A program made the translations under genes and the position numbers. The notes beneath the pieces are model-generated. The model was not told the origin of the DNA. It saw only the letters and a list, made by a program, of their open reading frames with translations, and searched no databases. Of a stretch of DNA of 64,000 bases, positions 46,371 to 56,734 are shown one piece after another. Numbering within the stretch: the first letter of the stretch is position 1; each line of letters starts with the position of its first letter. The stretch comes from Mycobacterium stomatepiae (lineage in GTDB: Bacteria; Actinomycetota; Actinomycetes; Mycobacteriales; Mycobacteriaceae): the NCBI RefSeq assembly GCF_010731715.1, contig NZ_AP022587.1, positions 3,038,001 to 3,102,000 of the forward strand. The letters run 5' to 3'.

Positions 46371-47324
46371 TTACGTCCCCGAACGCTGCGCGGCGACGAA
46401 CAGGTTGCCGGGGACGTCGTTCTCGACCTCTGCCGCGGGTCTGCGGCCGTAGCCGGCCATCAGTTCCAGCGACGGCGTCACCGTCACATCCCAGCCGTGG
46501 CGACCGAACCAGGCACCCACGTCTTCGCGCTCTTCGAAGTACCACAATTCGTCGGTACTGGGGACCTCACGCTGCGGGTCGGTTTTGGCGAACGCCGCTC
46601 GGACGCGATCCATCCGGGCGCGCCGACGCGTGCGCGCTTCGGGGTCCAGAAACTTCGGCCCCAACGCCTCCACGCCGATCCGGCTGCCCACGACGGTCAG
46701 TTCCTGCACGCGTTCGAACAGCAGCTCCTGAGCCGCCGCCGGCAGATAGGGCATCAGTCCCTCGGCCGACCAGACGCTCGGTGCCGAGGCATCAAAACCG
46801 GCCTCCCGCAACGCCGTCGGCCAATCCTGGCGCAAGTCCACCGGGACGGCGACCCTATTGCAGGCGGGCTCGGCCCCGTGTTCAGCCAACGTCGACGCTT
46901 TGAAATCCAGCACCCGGGGCTGGTCGAGCTCATAAACGGTGACGCCGTCCGGCCAGGGCAACCGCCAGGATCGCGAGTCCAGTCCGACCGCCAGAATCAC
47001 CGCCTGGGAAATGCCCGCCATCGTCGCGTCGATAAAGAAGGCATCGAAAAACGCGGTCCGGGAGGCCATGTAGGAGACCATCCCTTGCATCTGAAGCGCC
47101 AGATTGGGTTCGGTTTCCAGCAGCTCGGCGGGCAACTCCGGAGCCGAGTACCAGTTCCACACTCCGTCGCCGGCCGCGTCGAGGAAAACCCGCGCGAACG
47201 GGTCGCGGATCAGTGGATTGTCACTCTCGGTCTCCGCAGCCCGGGATGCCGCGACGCCCAGTGCCGTCGCCCCCACGCTCTCGGTGATCTCCCAGCTGTC
47301 GTTGTCGGTCCTGGCCACGCTCAT
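46371..47324 (-). CDS. LCMT-type (TIGR00027) SAM-dependent methyltransferase
   Basis: A 317-residue member of the leucine-carboxyl-methyltransferase-like family that is greatly expanded in mycobacteria. Seen: [50 protein letters not shown] (SAM site), [13 protein letters not shown] and [10 protein letters not shown]. The substrate in this family is largely unknown, with O-methylation of carboxylates assumed. It stands alone on the minus strand, divergent from the large membrane protein. Confidence 0.92.
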   Translation of the reverse strand: MSVARTDNDSWEITESVGATALGVAASRAAETESDNPLIRDPFARVFLDAAGDGVWNWYSAPELPAELLETEPNLALQMQGMVSYMASRTAFFDAFFIDATMAGISQAVILAVGLDSRSWRLPWPDGVTVYELDQPRVLDFKASTLAEHGAEPACNRVAVPVDLRQDWPTALREAGFDASAPSVWSAEGLMPYLPAAAQELLFERVQELTVVGSRIGVEALGPKFLDPEARTRRRARMDRVRAAFAKTDPQREVPSTDELWYFEEREDVGAWFGRHGWDVTVTPSLELMAGYGRRPAAEVENDVPGNLFVAAQRSGT

Positions 47325-47523
47325 GTCCTCCCGTTGTCACCCGCGTTGAGCGCGACCCTACGTGAGCAAGCTGTCCGCAGGCTGTGCCTGCCGGTGGGCC
47401 CCGTTACCGTTTACCCGCAGGTGAACAAGCTGTCCGTCAGGTTCATGCACGCTTGCCCGGAAGTATCCGGTTAAGTTGTCGGCGGACCGCTAACAGCGCG
47501 GCCCCGGTCCGAAGGGTCCTGAC

Positions 47524-49899
47524 ATGCGAGTTGACGGACGCGACATCAGCGTCTCTGGCAGCTTGCTGCAACCGGTGAACCGGCGGACCAACGACATTCT
47601 GCGGCTAATCCTGGCCACCGCCTTTCTCGCGACGGTCATCACCGGTTCGCTGGTCACCCGCAGCCGCTGGCTTCGGCTGGAGAAATCCGTCTCGCACATT
47701 GTCGGGGTGCTGTCGCCCACGCAGGCCGATGTGGTTTATCTGCTGTACGGATTCGCGATTCTGGCGCTGCCGTTCATGATCCTGATCGGCCTGATCGTCG
47801 CCCGGCAATGGAAACTGTTGGGCGCCTACGGAGCCGCCGCGATTCTCGCCGCCCTGCCGTTGTCGATCAGCAGCAACCGCCTCGCCGCGCCCCGATGGCA
47901 CTTCGATGTCTCCGACCGGTTGAGCACGCTGCCCGCGCAGTTCCTCGACGATCCGCGCTGGATCGCGATGCTGGCCGCGGTGCTGACGGTTTCCGGGCCT
48001 TGGTTGCCGGCGCGCTGGCGGCACTGGTGGTGGGCGCTGCTGCTCGCATTCGTGCCGATTCACCTCGTGATCAGCGCTATCGTTCCGGCCCGCTCCCTGC
48101 TGGGTTTGGCGGTCGGATGGTTCGTCGGCGCGCTGGTGGTGCTGGCCGTCGGGACGCCCGCGCTGGAGGTCCCGCTGGCGGCCGCGGTCCGCGCGATGGC
48201 CAAGCGTGGATTCGTGGTGTCACGGCTAATGGTGGTCCGCCCCGCCGGACCTGGCCCGCTGGTGCTGTCGACCGATTCCGGGGATCCCGATTCGACGGCG
48301 GCGATCGAGCTCTACGGTCCGCACCAGCGCAGCGGCGGGGCCCTGCGAGAGCTGTGGCGCAAGCTGCGGCTGCGCGATGCGGAAACCGCACCGTTTCAGG
48401 CGTCGATGAGCCGTGCCGTCGAGCATCGCGCGCTGATGGCCATCGCCATCGGTGAGGCCGGCGTCGCGAACACGTCGACGATCGCCTTCGCGGCCCTGGA
48501 CCGGGGGTGGACGCTGTACGCGCACGAGCCCGTTCGGGGAATCGCGCTCGACGAATGCACCAAGACCACGCCGGTGGCGCGGGTGTGGGAGTCGCTGCAA
48601 AAGTTGCACGCCTATCAGATCTCGCATGGTGACCTGCGCTGCCACGAGATCACCGTCGACGACGGCACGGTGCTCTTCGGTGGATTCGGCAACGCCGAAT
48701 ACGGCGCCACGGACATCCAACTGCAGTCGGACGTGGCCCAGCTCCTGGTGACGACGACGGCGCTGTACGACGCGAAGTCGGCGGTACGGGCGGCGATCGA
48801 CACGTTCGGCAAGGACGCCATCTTGACCGCGTCCCGTCGTCTCACCAAAACTGCTGTGCCAAAACGAGTTCGGAAGTCGGTCGGCGACGCGTCGGCCATC
48901 ATCTCGGCCGCCCGAGCCGAGGTCAAGTCCCAAACGGGTGCGGACGAGATCAAGAAGGAAACCATTACCCGGTTCACCCGCAGCCAGGTCGTCCAACTGG
49001 TTCTGCTCGGTGCGCTGGTCTACGTCGCGTACCCCTTCATCGCCACCGTGCCGGCGTTCTTTTCCGAACTCAGAACGGCGAACTGGTGGTGGGCGCTGCT
49101 CGGCATGTTCATCTCGGCTTCGACGTATGTGGGTGCGGCAGCCGCGTTGTGGGCGTGCACCGACGGCACGGTGAACTTCTGGAAGCTGTCAATAGCCCAG
49201 GTGGCCAACACCTTTGCCGCGACCACCACCCCGGCCGGAGTGGGCGGCCTGGCGCTGAGCACCCGAATTTTGCAGAAGGGTGGCCTGTCCGTCATGCGGG
49301 CCACCGCCGCGGTGGCGTTGCAGCAATCGGTGCAGGTGATCATGCACCTAGTGTTGCTGATCTTGTTCAGCACCGTGGCGGGCGCGTCGATGGACCTATC
49401 GCATTTCGTCCCGGGCGCGACGGTGCTCTACTTGCTCGCCGGTGTGGCGCTGGGCATCATCGGGACGTTCTTGTTCGTGCCCAAGCTCCGCCGCTGGCTG
49501 GCGAGCGCGGTGCGCCCGCGGCTGCAGGAAGTGGCCAAGGACCTGGTCGAGCTTGTCCGTGAACCCAAGCGGCTCTCGCTGATCGTACTCGGTTGTACCG
49601 GAACAACTCTCGGTGCCGCGCTGGCGCTGTGGACCAGCGTCCAGGCTTTCGGTGGCGGCGCGACATTCGTCACCTGCACGGTCGTGACGATGGTCGGCGG
49701 CACCCTGGCTTCGGCCGCGCCGACACCCGGCGGCGTCGGAGCCGTCGAGGCGGCATTGATCGGTGGACTGGCCGCCTTCGGCGTACCCGCGGCCGTCGGC
49801 GTGCCCTCGGTGCTGCTGTATCGGGTGCTCACCTGCTGGCTGCCGGTGTTCATCGGCTGGCCGGTGATGCGCTGGCTCGCCGACAACGACATGGTCTAA
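47524..49899 (+). CDS. Three-part membrane protein: N-terminal TM domain, pseudokinase centre, UPF0104/LPG-synthase-type TM domain
   Basis: 791 residues. Residues about 25-235 contain six hydrophobic helices without PAP2 catalytic motifs. Residues about 240-440 resemble a kinase fold: LQKLHAYQISHGDLRCHEITV keeps the HGDL catalytic loop (H368), but the Asn-like position is His and the DFG triplet is GFG (387-389), so phosphotransfer is unlikely. Residues about 490-790 match the UPF0104/YbhN family: PAGVGGLALSTRILQKGG, APTPGGVGAVEAALIGGLAAFG and VLLYRVLTCWLPVFIGW. The C-terminal domain relates to lipid flippases and aminoacyl-PG synthases. A lipid or glycolipid transport role controlled by the central domain is inferred. 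Confidence 0.85.
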   Translation: MRVDGRDISVSGSLLQPVNRRTNDILRLILATAFLATVITGSLVTRSRWLRLEKSVSHIVGVLSPTQADVVYLLYGFAILALPFMILIGLIVARQWKLLGAYGAAAILAALPLSISSNRLAAPRWHFDVSDRLSTLPAQFLDDPRWIAMLAAVLTVSGPWLPARWRHWWWALLLAFVPIHLVISAIVPARSLLGLAVGWFVGALVVLAVGTPALEVPLAAAVRAMAKRGFVVSRLMVVRPAGPGPLVLSTDSGDPDSTAAIELYGPHQRSGGALRELWRKLRLRDAETAPFQASMSRAVEHRALMAIAIGEAGVANTSTIAFAALDRGWTLYAHEPVRGIALDECTKTTPVARVWESLQKLHAYQISHGDLRCHEITVDDGTVLFGGFGNAEYGATDIQLQSDVAQLLVTTTALYDAKSAVRAAIDTFGKDAILTASRRLTKTAVPKRVRKSVGDASAIISAARAEVKSQTGADEIKKETITRFTRSQVVQLVLLGALVYVAYPFIATVPAFFSELRTANWWWALLGMFISASTYVGAAAALWACTDGTVNFWKLSIAQVANTFAATTTPAGVGGLALSTRILQKGGLSVMRATAAVALQQSVQVIMHLVLLILFSTVAGASMDLSHFVPGATVLYLLAGVALGIIGTFLFVPKLRRWLASAVRPRLQEVAKDLVELVREPKRLSLIVLGCTGTTLGAALALWTSVQAFGGGATFVTCTVVTMVGGTLASAAPTPGGVGAVEAALIGGLAAFGVPAAVGVPSVLLYRVLTCWLPVFIGWPVMRWLADNDMV

Positions 49900-49908
49900 G
49901 CCACCCGC

Positions 49909-52545
49909 TCACGACCCGTCGTTGTCGGCTTGCGCGGCGACCACGACGGTCGCCTTTCGGACACTCTCGCCGACTGTGGCGGTCAGAACGACGAGATAAT
50001 TGCCCTCGGGAACCGACCGTGCCACCGTGACCGGGACCGTAACGGCGGCCGATCCGTCGGATGCGAACTGTCCGGAGATGGGTGCAGTCGTGATCCCGGC
50101 GGTGACGGACGTGCCGGTGATGCGGTAGCCATCGGAATTGGCGACCATCCGTTGGGCGTCGACTTTAACGCCGCCCGTACTTCCGGGAGCGATCGCGACG
50201 ACGGGGCGCGACGCATTGATGGTCACCGCCGCCCCGCCCGCGCCGAACGATGGTGGCGCCGAGGACTCGCCGGAGCCCCAGCCTCTGTCCGGGTGAGCGG
50301 CGAGGGAGAACGCGAGTTCCCCGCCGGTGCGGATGAGCGACTCTGGCACAAAGGTGCGGTCGGTGGGCTTGCCGTCGACGTCGAGGCCGCTGAGGTACTT
50401 CAGATGGTGTGGTCCGGAGGCCCCCGGTGCGGTGACCCGGATGGAATTGCCTGCCGGCAGCCTTATTACGGCGCGATCAAAGAGCGGCGTGTTGACGGTG
50501 AGAATCGGTGTTCCCGGAGTTCCGGGATAAACGCCGAGCGCAGCCCAGACATACCAGCTGGAGAGCGCGCCGAGATCGTCGTTGCCCGGCTCACCATCTG
50601 GTGTGGGCCCGAATAGGCCGCGCACCCGGTCGACCGTGAGCTGAGTCTTCCACGGCTGGCCGATGTAGTTGTAGAGCCAGGGCACCCCGAAGCCCGGCTC
50701 GTTGCCGGCCCAGAGATACGGCTCATTGGGGCCGACGTTGAGTTTTTTGGTGAAACGATCCAGTCGGGCGGCCACCGCCTGGCGACCGCCGAGCGCTGTC
50801 GCCAGGGCGGCTACGTTGTGCGGTACCCACCAGACGTACTGCTCCGCGTTGCCTTCGTCGTATCCGATTTGACCGAAAGTCGAAGGGGAATCCACGAATC
50901 CAGGGCCAGAGGGAAAAACTCCCGTCACGTCGCGTGGAGACACATAGCGGGTGGTCGGATTGAACAGGTTCTGCCAGTACTGCGATCGGTCCTGGAATTC
51001 GGCGGCGGTCGCGGTGTCACCGAGCGAGTCGGCGAATCGGGAGATGGCGAAATCGTCGACCGACCACTCGAGTGTGATCGACGCGTCGGCGATCCAGCCA
51101 TCGGTGCGGAATTCGAACGTAAATGGTGCGTAGCCGAACTGCAGGTAGGTGGCGATCCCCGGCCTTTCGACGTATCCGTTCAGCCCAACCCCACCTGTCG
51201 TCGCCGCATTCACCATGTAGCGCAATGCCTTTCCGACATCGAAGTCACGCGCTCCGTACATGTAGAGGTTGACGATGAGGGGCACCACATTGTCCCCGCT
51301 CATCTCACCGGTTGCCGAATTCGCAAATGACCAACGCGGGAACGATGCGCTTTGCTCGGCGTCGTTGACGAGCGATTGCGCCATATCGCTGGCTTGCCTT
51401 GGAAAGAGCAATCCCTGAAGGGGCGCCAGACTGCGGTAGGTATCCCAGTCGGAAAAGTTCGCGTACTGGGTATGCCCCTTAGCTACTTCGCGGATGAGGC
51501 CGTCAAATCCTATGTAGCGTCCGTCCGTGTCATTGAATGTGTTGGGATGCAACAGAGATCGGTAAAGGGCGGTATAGAAGGTGTCGAGGTCGTCGGTGTT
51601 TCTGCCGGCCACCGAGATACACGTCAGCGCCGCGTTCCACTCCGAGAGTGCGGCGGCTCGCACTTCGTCGAAGCCCGGGGCCCCCTCGGCAGCCAGATTT
51701 GCCCACGCCCCGTCGATACCGACATACGAGATCGCGGTGCGAGCTTCGACCACCGAGCCGGCCGGGAAACTCACGTAGCCGCCGCTATAGGGCGACACCG
51801 CGGTGCGCTCGCCGGCGTAGACCGAATAGCCGTCCCAAGTGCCGTAAGAGGTGAACGGTTGGTTGAACTTCATCGCGAAATACACTGTGTAGGTATTGTT
51901 CTTGCCGCAGAACCCACCGCTGGTCGCCCATCCGCTGATGGTGGTGTTGTCCTCGCCGATCTGGATGGCCGCGCGAGAGTTGCCCGCCAGCGACGCGCCG
52001 GAACGCACTTGGATTACCGCCGGGCGACCATTGTGCGGGAAGCTGAACCGACCGACGCCGGTACGGGTGGTGGCGGTGAGTTCCGCGGTCACTCCGGTGT
52101 CGGGGAACCTCACGGTGTAGTAGCCCGGCTCGCCCTGTTCCGTGTCGTCGTGGGCTATCCGCTCCGAGGCATTCCAAGGTTGCGTGTCGCTCGAGCCCGT
52201 GGTCGGTAACATCGAAACGTCCCCGAATGCCGCACAGCCCACCGACGCGTGCGTCATGCTGAAACCTGTCGAGCGTGGGTTGTGATAGTTGTACCCGGCG
52301 TAGTTCGCGACCGTGTCCGGCGAATACTGCACCATCCCGAATGGCACGGACGCGCCGGGAAAGTTGTTGATCTCGCCTACCGTCTGCCCACCCGTGCCCG
52401 TCCCGATGAGCGTGTCCACGTGCTCGGCCGGATTCGTCACGAACGCCGGTTCACCGTCGTAGGCGATGGGTGGCGCGGCCGCGACAAACGTCATGAAGAC
52501 AGCCGCCACCGCAATGAGTGCCGTGAGGACCGTTCGTGACTTCAT
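49909..52545 (-). CDS. Exported GH92 alpha-1,2-mannosidase
   Basis: An 878-residue protein with a Sec-type signal peptide ([22 protein letters not shown], cut in two here as hydrophobic core plus APP). GH92 motifs: [52 protein letters not shown] (general-acid Glu), [16 protein letters not shown], and [18 protein letters not shown] (calcium/catalytic Asp pair). The C-terminal 150 residues are beta-sandwich-like. It would trim alpha-1,2-mannose outside the membrane, for example on mannosylated cell-envelope glycolipids or host glycans. It resembles M. tuberculosis Rv0584. The 18-bp palindrome upstream is a likely control site. Confidence 0.93.
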   Translation of the reverse strand: MKSRTVLTALIAVAAVFMTFVAAAPPIAYDGEPAFVTNPAEHVDTLIGTGTGGQTVGEINNFPGASVPFGMVQYSPDTVANYAGYNYHNPRSTGFSMTHASVGCAAFGDVSMLPTTGSSDTQPWNASERIAHDDTEQGEPGYYTVRFPDTGVTAELTATTRTGVGRFSFPHNGRPAVIQVRSGASLAGNSRAAIQIGEDNTTISGWATSGGFCGKNNTYTVYFAMKFNQPFTSYGTWDGYSVYAGERTAVSPYSGGYVSFPAGSVVEARTAISYVGIDGAWANLAAEGAPGFDEVRAAALSEWNAALTCISVAGRNTDDLDTFYTALYRSLLHPNTFNDTDGRYIGFDGLIREVAKGHTQYANFSDWDTYRSLAPLQGLLFPRQASDMAQSLVNDAEQSASFPRWSFANSATGEMSGDNVVPLIVNLYMYGARDFDVGKALRYMVNAATTGGVGLNGYVERPGIATYLQFGYAPFTFEFRTDGWIADASITLEWSVDDFAISRFADSLGDTATAAEFQDRSQYWQNLFNPTTRYVSPRDVTGVFPSGPGFVDSPSTFGQIGYDEGNAEQYVWWVPHNVAALATALGGRQAVAARLDRFTKKLNVGPNEPYLWAGNEPGFGVPWLYNYIGQPWKTQLTVDRVRGLFGPTPDGEPGNDDLGALSSWYVWAALGVYPGTPGTPILTVNTPLFDRAVIRLPAGNSIRVTAPGASGPHHLKYLSGLDVDGKPTDRTFVPESLIRTGGELAFSLAAHPDRGWGSGESSAPPSFGAGGAAVTINASRPVVAIAPGSTGGVKVDAQRMVANSDGYRITGTSVTAGITTAPISGQFASDGSAAVTVPVTVARSVPEGNYLVVLTATVGESVRKATVVVAAQADNDGS

Positions 52546-52945
52546 AGCTGTCTCTTACTGGATAACCGTCGCTTCCGGTACGTATTTCGCAGAGAGACTT
52601 TCGACAGTGCCGAACGGCCCCGGGCGCCGAACGTTCGGCGCATACGAAACGCCCAGCTATCTTTCCCGATGACGGGGCTCGACCTCAACTGACCAGATCA
52701 CTGCTCTTAGCAGCTCGCTTTTGGCAGAACTGACCGGCGATAGAGTCGAATACAGCAACCGTCACCGTGGCATCGACCCCGCGTTGGCGGGTGCGGCTCC
52801 GGCAGCAAATCAGATGGCAAGGCACTTCGGCGAGCAGGGCGACGACGAGCGCCACACCGAGCGCAGGATCTCCCGGCTATCGGAGCACGACCGGCGCGAC
52901 GATCGCGCCGAGCGGGGCGATGATTACCAGCCCTATGGTGAGCCC
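52546..52945. other. 400-base spacer upstream of the GH92 gene
   Basis: The left part contains the GH92 promoter region and the palindrome at 52624-52641. The right part (about 52700-52930) shows, on the minus strand, hydrophobic fragments broken by stops (GLTIGLVIIAPLGAIVAPVV; GVALVVALLAEVPCHL). These could be the remains of a lost membrane protein; the evidence is too thin to call a gene. Confidence 0.45.
52624..52641. promoter_or_regulatory. Perfect 18-bp palindrome, candidate operator of the GH92 gene
   Basis: GCGCCGAACGTTCGGCGC is perfectly self-complementary and lies 79 bases upstream of the GH92 start codon. A GCCGAACGGC half-site precedes it at about 52608. Size and symmetry fit a dimeric repressor (LacI, TetR or ROK type). 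Which protein binds it is unknown. Confidence 0.55.
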
Positions 52946-53704
52946 ATGCCACCAAGCCGGCTCGCCGTCGCCGTCTCCGCAGTGCTGATGGCCTGCGCCT
53001 GCCAGAGCCCCAACCACGGTGCGAGCAGTCCGGCCGCCAGCACCATCCCGATTCCCAACCGCCTGTGCAACGACGTGCACGGGGTGTGGGACGGGAAAGC
53101 CGGTCGGTGCAAACTGAGCAAGGACGTCAACGGTGCGCTCATCGAAGTGACCGCCGCATACCCCGCCGACCTCGTCGACAACCCACCGTCGGGCCCGGTG
53201 CTGACGTCATTCGTCCGGAAATTCTTCACCGACTACGGCGAAACGGATACCAATGGCAAGGGTAGCGCCAACCTCAGCTCGCAAGTTCTCACCCGTGCCG
53301 GGATCACGAAAACGGTTGTATTTCAGTCTGATTGGTATTTCAGCAGCATGCCTCACCCCAGTGCTGCGATCACCACCTTCACCTTCGACTCGCAACGTCA
53401 GCTGCAACTGACCGATTTGCTGTGCCCTGGTGTGGACCCGTTGACGGCGATCCCGCCGATCGCACATCCCTATTTGCAGCGGGCGCTGGACGGGTCACCG
53501 TTTCAGGTTGAGCAGTTCGAACCGGACCACCCCGAGGGCGCACTGGTCGACGGCTACCAGGCCTGGGCGCTGGACCGCGACGACCTCGTCCTCTACCTGC
53601 CGGCCGAACGCGGGCCGGGCGGAATTTCACCCGGCGCCGTCTCACCGCACATCCCGCTGGCCCAGCTCGCTCCGATCCTGCGCGGAAAAGGCTGCTCAAC
53701 GTAG
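52946..53704 (+). CDS. DUF3298/RsiV-like probable lipoprotein
   Basis: A 252-residue secreted protein. The N-terminal hydrophobic segment (LAVAVSAVLMACACQSPNHG) ends in a cysteine that could be lipidated, although the lipobox LMAC is not canonical. The mature part carries DUF3298-type features: AIITTFTFDSQRQLQLTDLLC-like core (read as AAITTFTFDSQ then LQLTDLLCP) and WALDRDDLVLYLP. Related mycobacterial proteins are envelope lipoproteins of unknown role. ATG chosen at the start of the signal segment; no strong ribosome-binding site. Confidence 0.8.
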   Translation: MPPSRLAVAVSAVLMACACQSPNHGASSPAASTIPIPNRLCNDVHGVWDGKAGRCKLSKDVNGALIEVTAAYPADLVDNPPSGPVLTSFVRKFFTDYGETDTNGKGSANLSSQVLTRAGITKTVVFQSDWYFSSMPHPSAAITTFTFDSQRQLQLTDLLCPGVDPLTAIPPIAHPYLQRALDGSPFQVEQFEPDHPEGALVDGYQAWALDRDDLVLYLPAERGPGGISPGAVSPHIPLAQLAPILRGKGCST

Positions 53705-53727
53705 CCGATTGGCCTTACGGTGTGTGC

Positions 53728-54213
53728 ATGGCCGAAGAGTCGTACGCGATCGACGCCGGGCACCCGCCCTCGTTCTTGCTCAAACTCGTCAACCCGATGC
53801 TGGGTTTGCTGCTGCGCACGCCGCTGGCCGGCCCGGTCCGCAAACAACTGATGGTGCTGAACTTCACCGGCCGAAAGACTGGACGCCCGTTCACACTTCC
53901 CGTGAGCGCCCATGTGATCGACAACAATCTGTATGCGCTGACCGGTGCTTCGTGGAAGCAGAACTTCCGCGGTGGCGCGCCGGCCCAGGTCGTCTACGAC
54001 GGAAAGTCAACCGCGATGAACGGCGAGCCGATCCGGGACCGCGCTATCGTTTCCGATCTCTACAAGCGCTGCGCCGAAGCGTACGGCCCGCGCCGGGCGC
54101 AGACGATGATCGGGTTGAAATTCCGCGATCGACGCATCCCGACGCTCGAGGAGTTCGGCGAGGCGGTCGACCGCATGCACCTCGGTGCGGTCAAGCTGAC
54201 TCCGGCGGGCTAG
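53728..54213 (+). CDS. Deazaflavin (F420)-dependent nitroreductase-family protein (Ddn-like)
   Basis: A 161-residue split-beta-barrel protein of the Ddn/DUF385 group. The family motif NFTGRKTGRPFTLPVSAHVID and the segment LTGASWKQNFRGGAPAQVVYDG (here cut after NFRGG) make up the F420-binding region. Members reduce quinones or nitro compounds with F420H2 at the inner membrane face. MAEESYAIDAGHPPSF was preferred to a start two codons earlier. It is 24 bases downstream of the DUF3298 gene on the same strand. Confidence 0.85.
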   Translation: MAEESYAIDAGHPPSFLLKLVNPMLGLLLRTPLAGPVRKQLMVLNFTGRKTGRPFTLPVSAHVIDNNLYALTGASWKQNFRGGAPAQVVYDGKSTAMNGEPIRDRAIVSDLYKRCAEAYGPRRAQTMIGLKFRDRRIPTLEEFGEAVDRMHLGAVKLTPAG

Positions 54214-54297
54214 CCGCAGCGCCGAGGTGCAACGACAGCGTTGAGCGTGTAACGACGGCGTTAAGCGTGCGCCAAGGGCGGGATTTCGGCGGGTGGA

Positions 54298-55598
54298 TTC
54301 AAGGTTTGGTTGCAACAGTTGTGTCTGTCGGGGTGGACAGTAGCTTGTTGAGGCGGTTGGTGGGGTTGTCCCAGTTGAAGCGTTTTCGGGGTCGTCCGTT
54401 GAGTTCGTCGGCGACGTAGGCGAGGTGTTCGGCGTCGTGCACCGAAAGGTCGGTGCCCTTTGGAAAGTATTGCCGTAGTAGGCCGTTGGTGTTCTCATTG
54501 CTACCGCGCTGCCAGGGTGAGTGGGGATCGCAGAAGTAAACCTCGATGCCGGTGTCGATGCTGATGCGGGCGTGGTGGGCCATTTCGTGGCGTTGGTCCC
54601 AGGTCACGGTGCGGCGCAAGGTGGCGGGCAGGTCTTTGACCGCGGCGATCATGGCCTCGGCGACGGCCTCGGCGCTACGGGTATGGGGTAGGTGCAGCAG
54701 TCGGACATATCCGGTGGAACGTTCAACCAGCGTGCCGATTTGAGAGGCCTGGTCCTTGCCGATGATCAGGTCTCCTTCCCAATGGCCTGGCACGGCGCGG
54801 TCGTTAGCTTCGGCGGGCCGCTCACTGATGTTGACCATGCCTTGGATACGGCCGCGGCCGTCACCGGCGCGGGCCCGTCGGCGCGGTTTACGCAACGCGC
54901 GCCCGGTGCGCAGGCATGTCCTCAGTTCCCGGCGCAGTTCTCCGCGCCCTTGCACGTAAAGCGCCTGGTAGATGGTTTCGTGGGACACCTGCATCTCCGG
55001 GCGGTCAGGATAGGTCGCGGTCAATACCCCGGCGATCTGTTCGGGGCTGTACTTGTTGACCAACAACGCTTGCACCTCGGCCCGCAATTGCTCACAGCGG
55101 CCCAACTTGCCGGTCTTGGGTCGACGCGCCCGTTGCTCGCTGCGCCGCTGAGCGATGCGCGCCGAGTAGCCCGACTTCGCGTCCCAACCGGCCCGGCGGG
55201 CCCCGAACCGATACCGGGCGCGATAACGGCCCACATGCCCTCGCATGACACCGTTGTGGGCAATCTCGCGCATGATCGTCGACGGCGCCCGGCCCAACCG
55301 GCGCGCCATCGAACGGATCGACTCACCGTGCGCGGTGCCGATCATGATCTGTTCACGCTCATCCGCCGACAGCCGCGGCCGTCGCTGTCCTTGAGGCTTT
55401 GACCATCGTGGATTCACACCACCAAACCTGCGAAACCACTTGCTACCGCACGTCGCCGACACGCCGACCGCCACCCCGGCATCCTCCGAGGACCATCCCG
55501 CAGCGATCAAATCCCAATACCGCCGCTGCACCACCAACAACTGAGGCTGACCCGTCATCAACACCCCTAACTACGAAGTGTTGCAACCACCCCTTGAA
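54298..55598 (-). mobile_element. IS30-family insertion sequence, about 1.3 kb
   Basis: Ends are defined by 24-bp imperfect inverted repeats: 54298-54321 (TTCAAGGTTTGGTTGCAACA at the start) and the reverse complement of 55575-55598 (TTCAAGGGGTGGTTGCAACA), about 20 of 24 matching by eye. The left repeat contains the transposase stop codon and last codons. No clear target duplication is visible. The element lies between the Ddn-like gene and galK. Confidence 0.85.
54299..55564 (-). CDS. IS30-family transposase
   Basis: A 421-residue DDE transposase. N-terminal HTH (WDLIAAGWSSEDAGVAVGVS), a second HTH typical of IS30 (RLSADEREQIMIGTAHGESI, then SMARRLGRAPSTIMREI), and the catalytic core: GHWEGDLIIGK (first Asp), TVTWDQRHEMAHH (second Asp), SPWQRGSNENTNGLLRQYFP (Glu). 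The frame is complete. The start MLMTGQPQLL could be one or two codons later. Confidence 0.94.
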   Translation of the reverse strand: MLMTGQPQLLVVQRRYWDLIAAGWSSEDAGVAVGVSATCGSKWFRRFGGVNPRWSKPQGQRRPRLSADEREQIMIGTAHGESIRSMARRLGRAPSTIMREIAHNGVMRGHVGRYRARYRFGARRAGWDAKSGYSARIAQRRSEQRARRPKTGKLGRCEQLRAEVQALLVNKYSPEQIAGVLTATYPDRPEMQVSHETIYQALYVQGRGELRRELRTCLRTGRALRKPRRRARAGDGRGRIQGMVNISERPAEANDRAVPGHWEGDLIIGKDQASQIGTLVERSTGYVRLLHLPHTRSAEAVAEAMIAAVKDLPATLRRTVTWDQRHEMAHHARISIDTGIEVYFCDPHSPWQRGSNENTNGLLRQYFPKGTDLSVHDAEHLAYVADELNGRPRKRFNWDNPTNRLNKLLSTPTDTTVATKP

Positions 55599-55645
55599 CT
55601 CAAGGGCAGATTTGCCGCCCAGACGCAACACTCGCGGGCGTTCGG

Positions 55646-56734
55646 CTACGCGGGCTCCGCGCCGGCAGCCGCACGGGTTCGGGTGATCGTCGGCAGCTCG
55701 AACCCAGCGTCGGACACCGCGCTTCGCACCGCCTCGCTCACCGCCTCTGCGTGGTCGGCCGGCACCAAGGCGATCACACAACCCCCGAAGCCGCCGCCGG
55801 TCATCCGGGCGCCCAGGGCACCAGCACCGACCGCGGTGTCGGCGATCAGATCGATGTGCTCGGTGGTGATTTCGAAGTCGTCCCGCATCGACGCGTGCGA
55901 GGCGGTCATGATCTGGCCGGCCACGGTGAAGTCCGAATCACGCAGCGCAGCAACGAAATCGAGGACACGCTGATTCTCGGTCAGCACATGACGGGCCCGC
56001 CGGACGTCGACCGGATCGCTAACCCGCGCCAACACCGAGAGTCCGCGGTCTTGAACTTCACGCAGTGACGACACCGCGAGCGCGGCGGCCACCCGTTCGC
56101 ACGACGCCCGCCGGGCCGCGTATTCGCCGCCGGCATGCCGATGCCGCGCGCGGGAGTCGATCAGCAGCAGCGCGATGCCGCACGCGTCGGGGTCGAAAGC
56201 CACCGGCTCGACGGTGACATCACGGAAGTCGATCAGCAGCGCGGTCGACGGCTCGCCGAACATTGCGGACAGTTGGTCAAGCAAACCTGTTGGGGCACCG
56301 ACGTATTCGTTCTCGGCGCGCTGGGCCAGCCGCGCCTGGTCCTTTCTGTCGATGCGGACACCGGCGACCGTTGTCAGCGCGCCCAGCACCGCGCATTCCA
56401 GCGCCGCCGACGACGACAAGCCCGACCCCATCTGCACGTCGCTGGCGATGGACATCGCCCCACCCGGCACCGGGTGACCGGCCTGGCGCAGCGCCCACAC
56501 CACTCCGGCGACGTAACTCGCCCAGCCGTCCAGGTCCCCGGGAACGGTGCCCAGCGGAATGCGAACCGCGTCGTCCGCCCGATCGCTGCGCACGGTGATG
56601 GCGTCGCCGCGGTCGGGAGTAAAGGCCACGACGGTGCGTTCTGGGAGCGCGATCGGCAGCGCGAATCCGAGGTTGTAGTCGGTATGCTCGCCGATCAGGT
56701 TGATCCGGCCCGGCGCCGCATGGCGGACCGTCAT
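55646..56734 (-). CDS. galK: Galactokinase
   Basis: A 362-residue GHMP kinase phosphorylating galactose at C1. Galactokinase signature [20 protein letters not shown] (residues 8-27), ATP motif [20 protein letters not shown] (GLSSSAA), and C-terminal [17 protein letters not shown]. The ATG overlaps the galT stop (ATGA), so the two Leloir genes are coupled. Same order as M. tuberculosis galT-galK (Rv0619-Rv0620). Confidence 0.96.
   Translation of the reverse strand: MTVRHAAPGRINLIGEHTDYNLGFALPIALPERTVVAFTPDRGDAITVRSDRADDAVRIPLGTVPGDLDGWASYVAGVVWALRQAGHPVPGGAMSIASDVQMGSGLSSSAALECAVLGALTTVAGVRIDRKDQARLAQRAENEYVGAPTGLLDQLSAMFGEPSTALLIDFRDVTVEPVAFDPDACGIALLLIDSRARHRHAGGEYAARRASCERVAAALAVSSLREVQDRGLSVLARVSDPVDVRRARHVLTENQRVLDFVAALRDSDFTVAGQIMTASHASMRDDFEITTEHIDLIADTAVGAGALGARMTGGGFGGCVIALVPADHAEAVSEAVRSAVSDAGFELPTITRTRAAAGAEPA

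Noticed and set aside
47340..47440. Repeated GTGARCAAGCTGTCCG between the methyltransferase and the large membrane protein
   Set aside because: Two copies only, no dyad symmetry and no clear relation to a promoter; may be chance or part of a divergent control region.
52700..52930. Hydrophobic minus-strand fragments upstream of the DUF3298 gene
   Set aside because: Broken by stops and without a recognised family; possibly a lost membrane protein but not supportable as a pseudogene.
54214..54297. Short tandem repeat (CAACGACAGCGTTGAGCGTG-like, two units)
   Set aside because: Only two imperfect 20-base units after the Ddn-like gene stop; may be a weak terminator but is too little to call.
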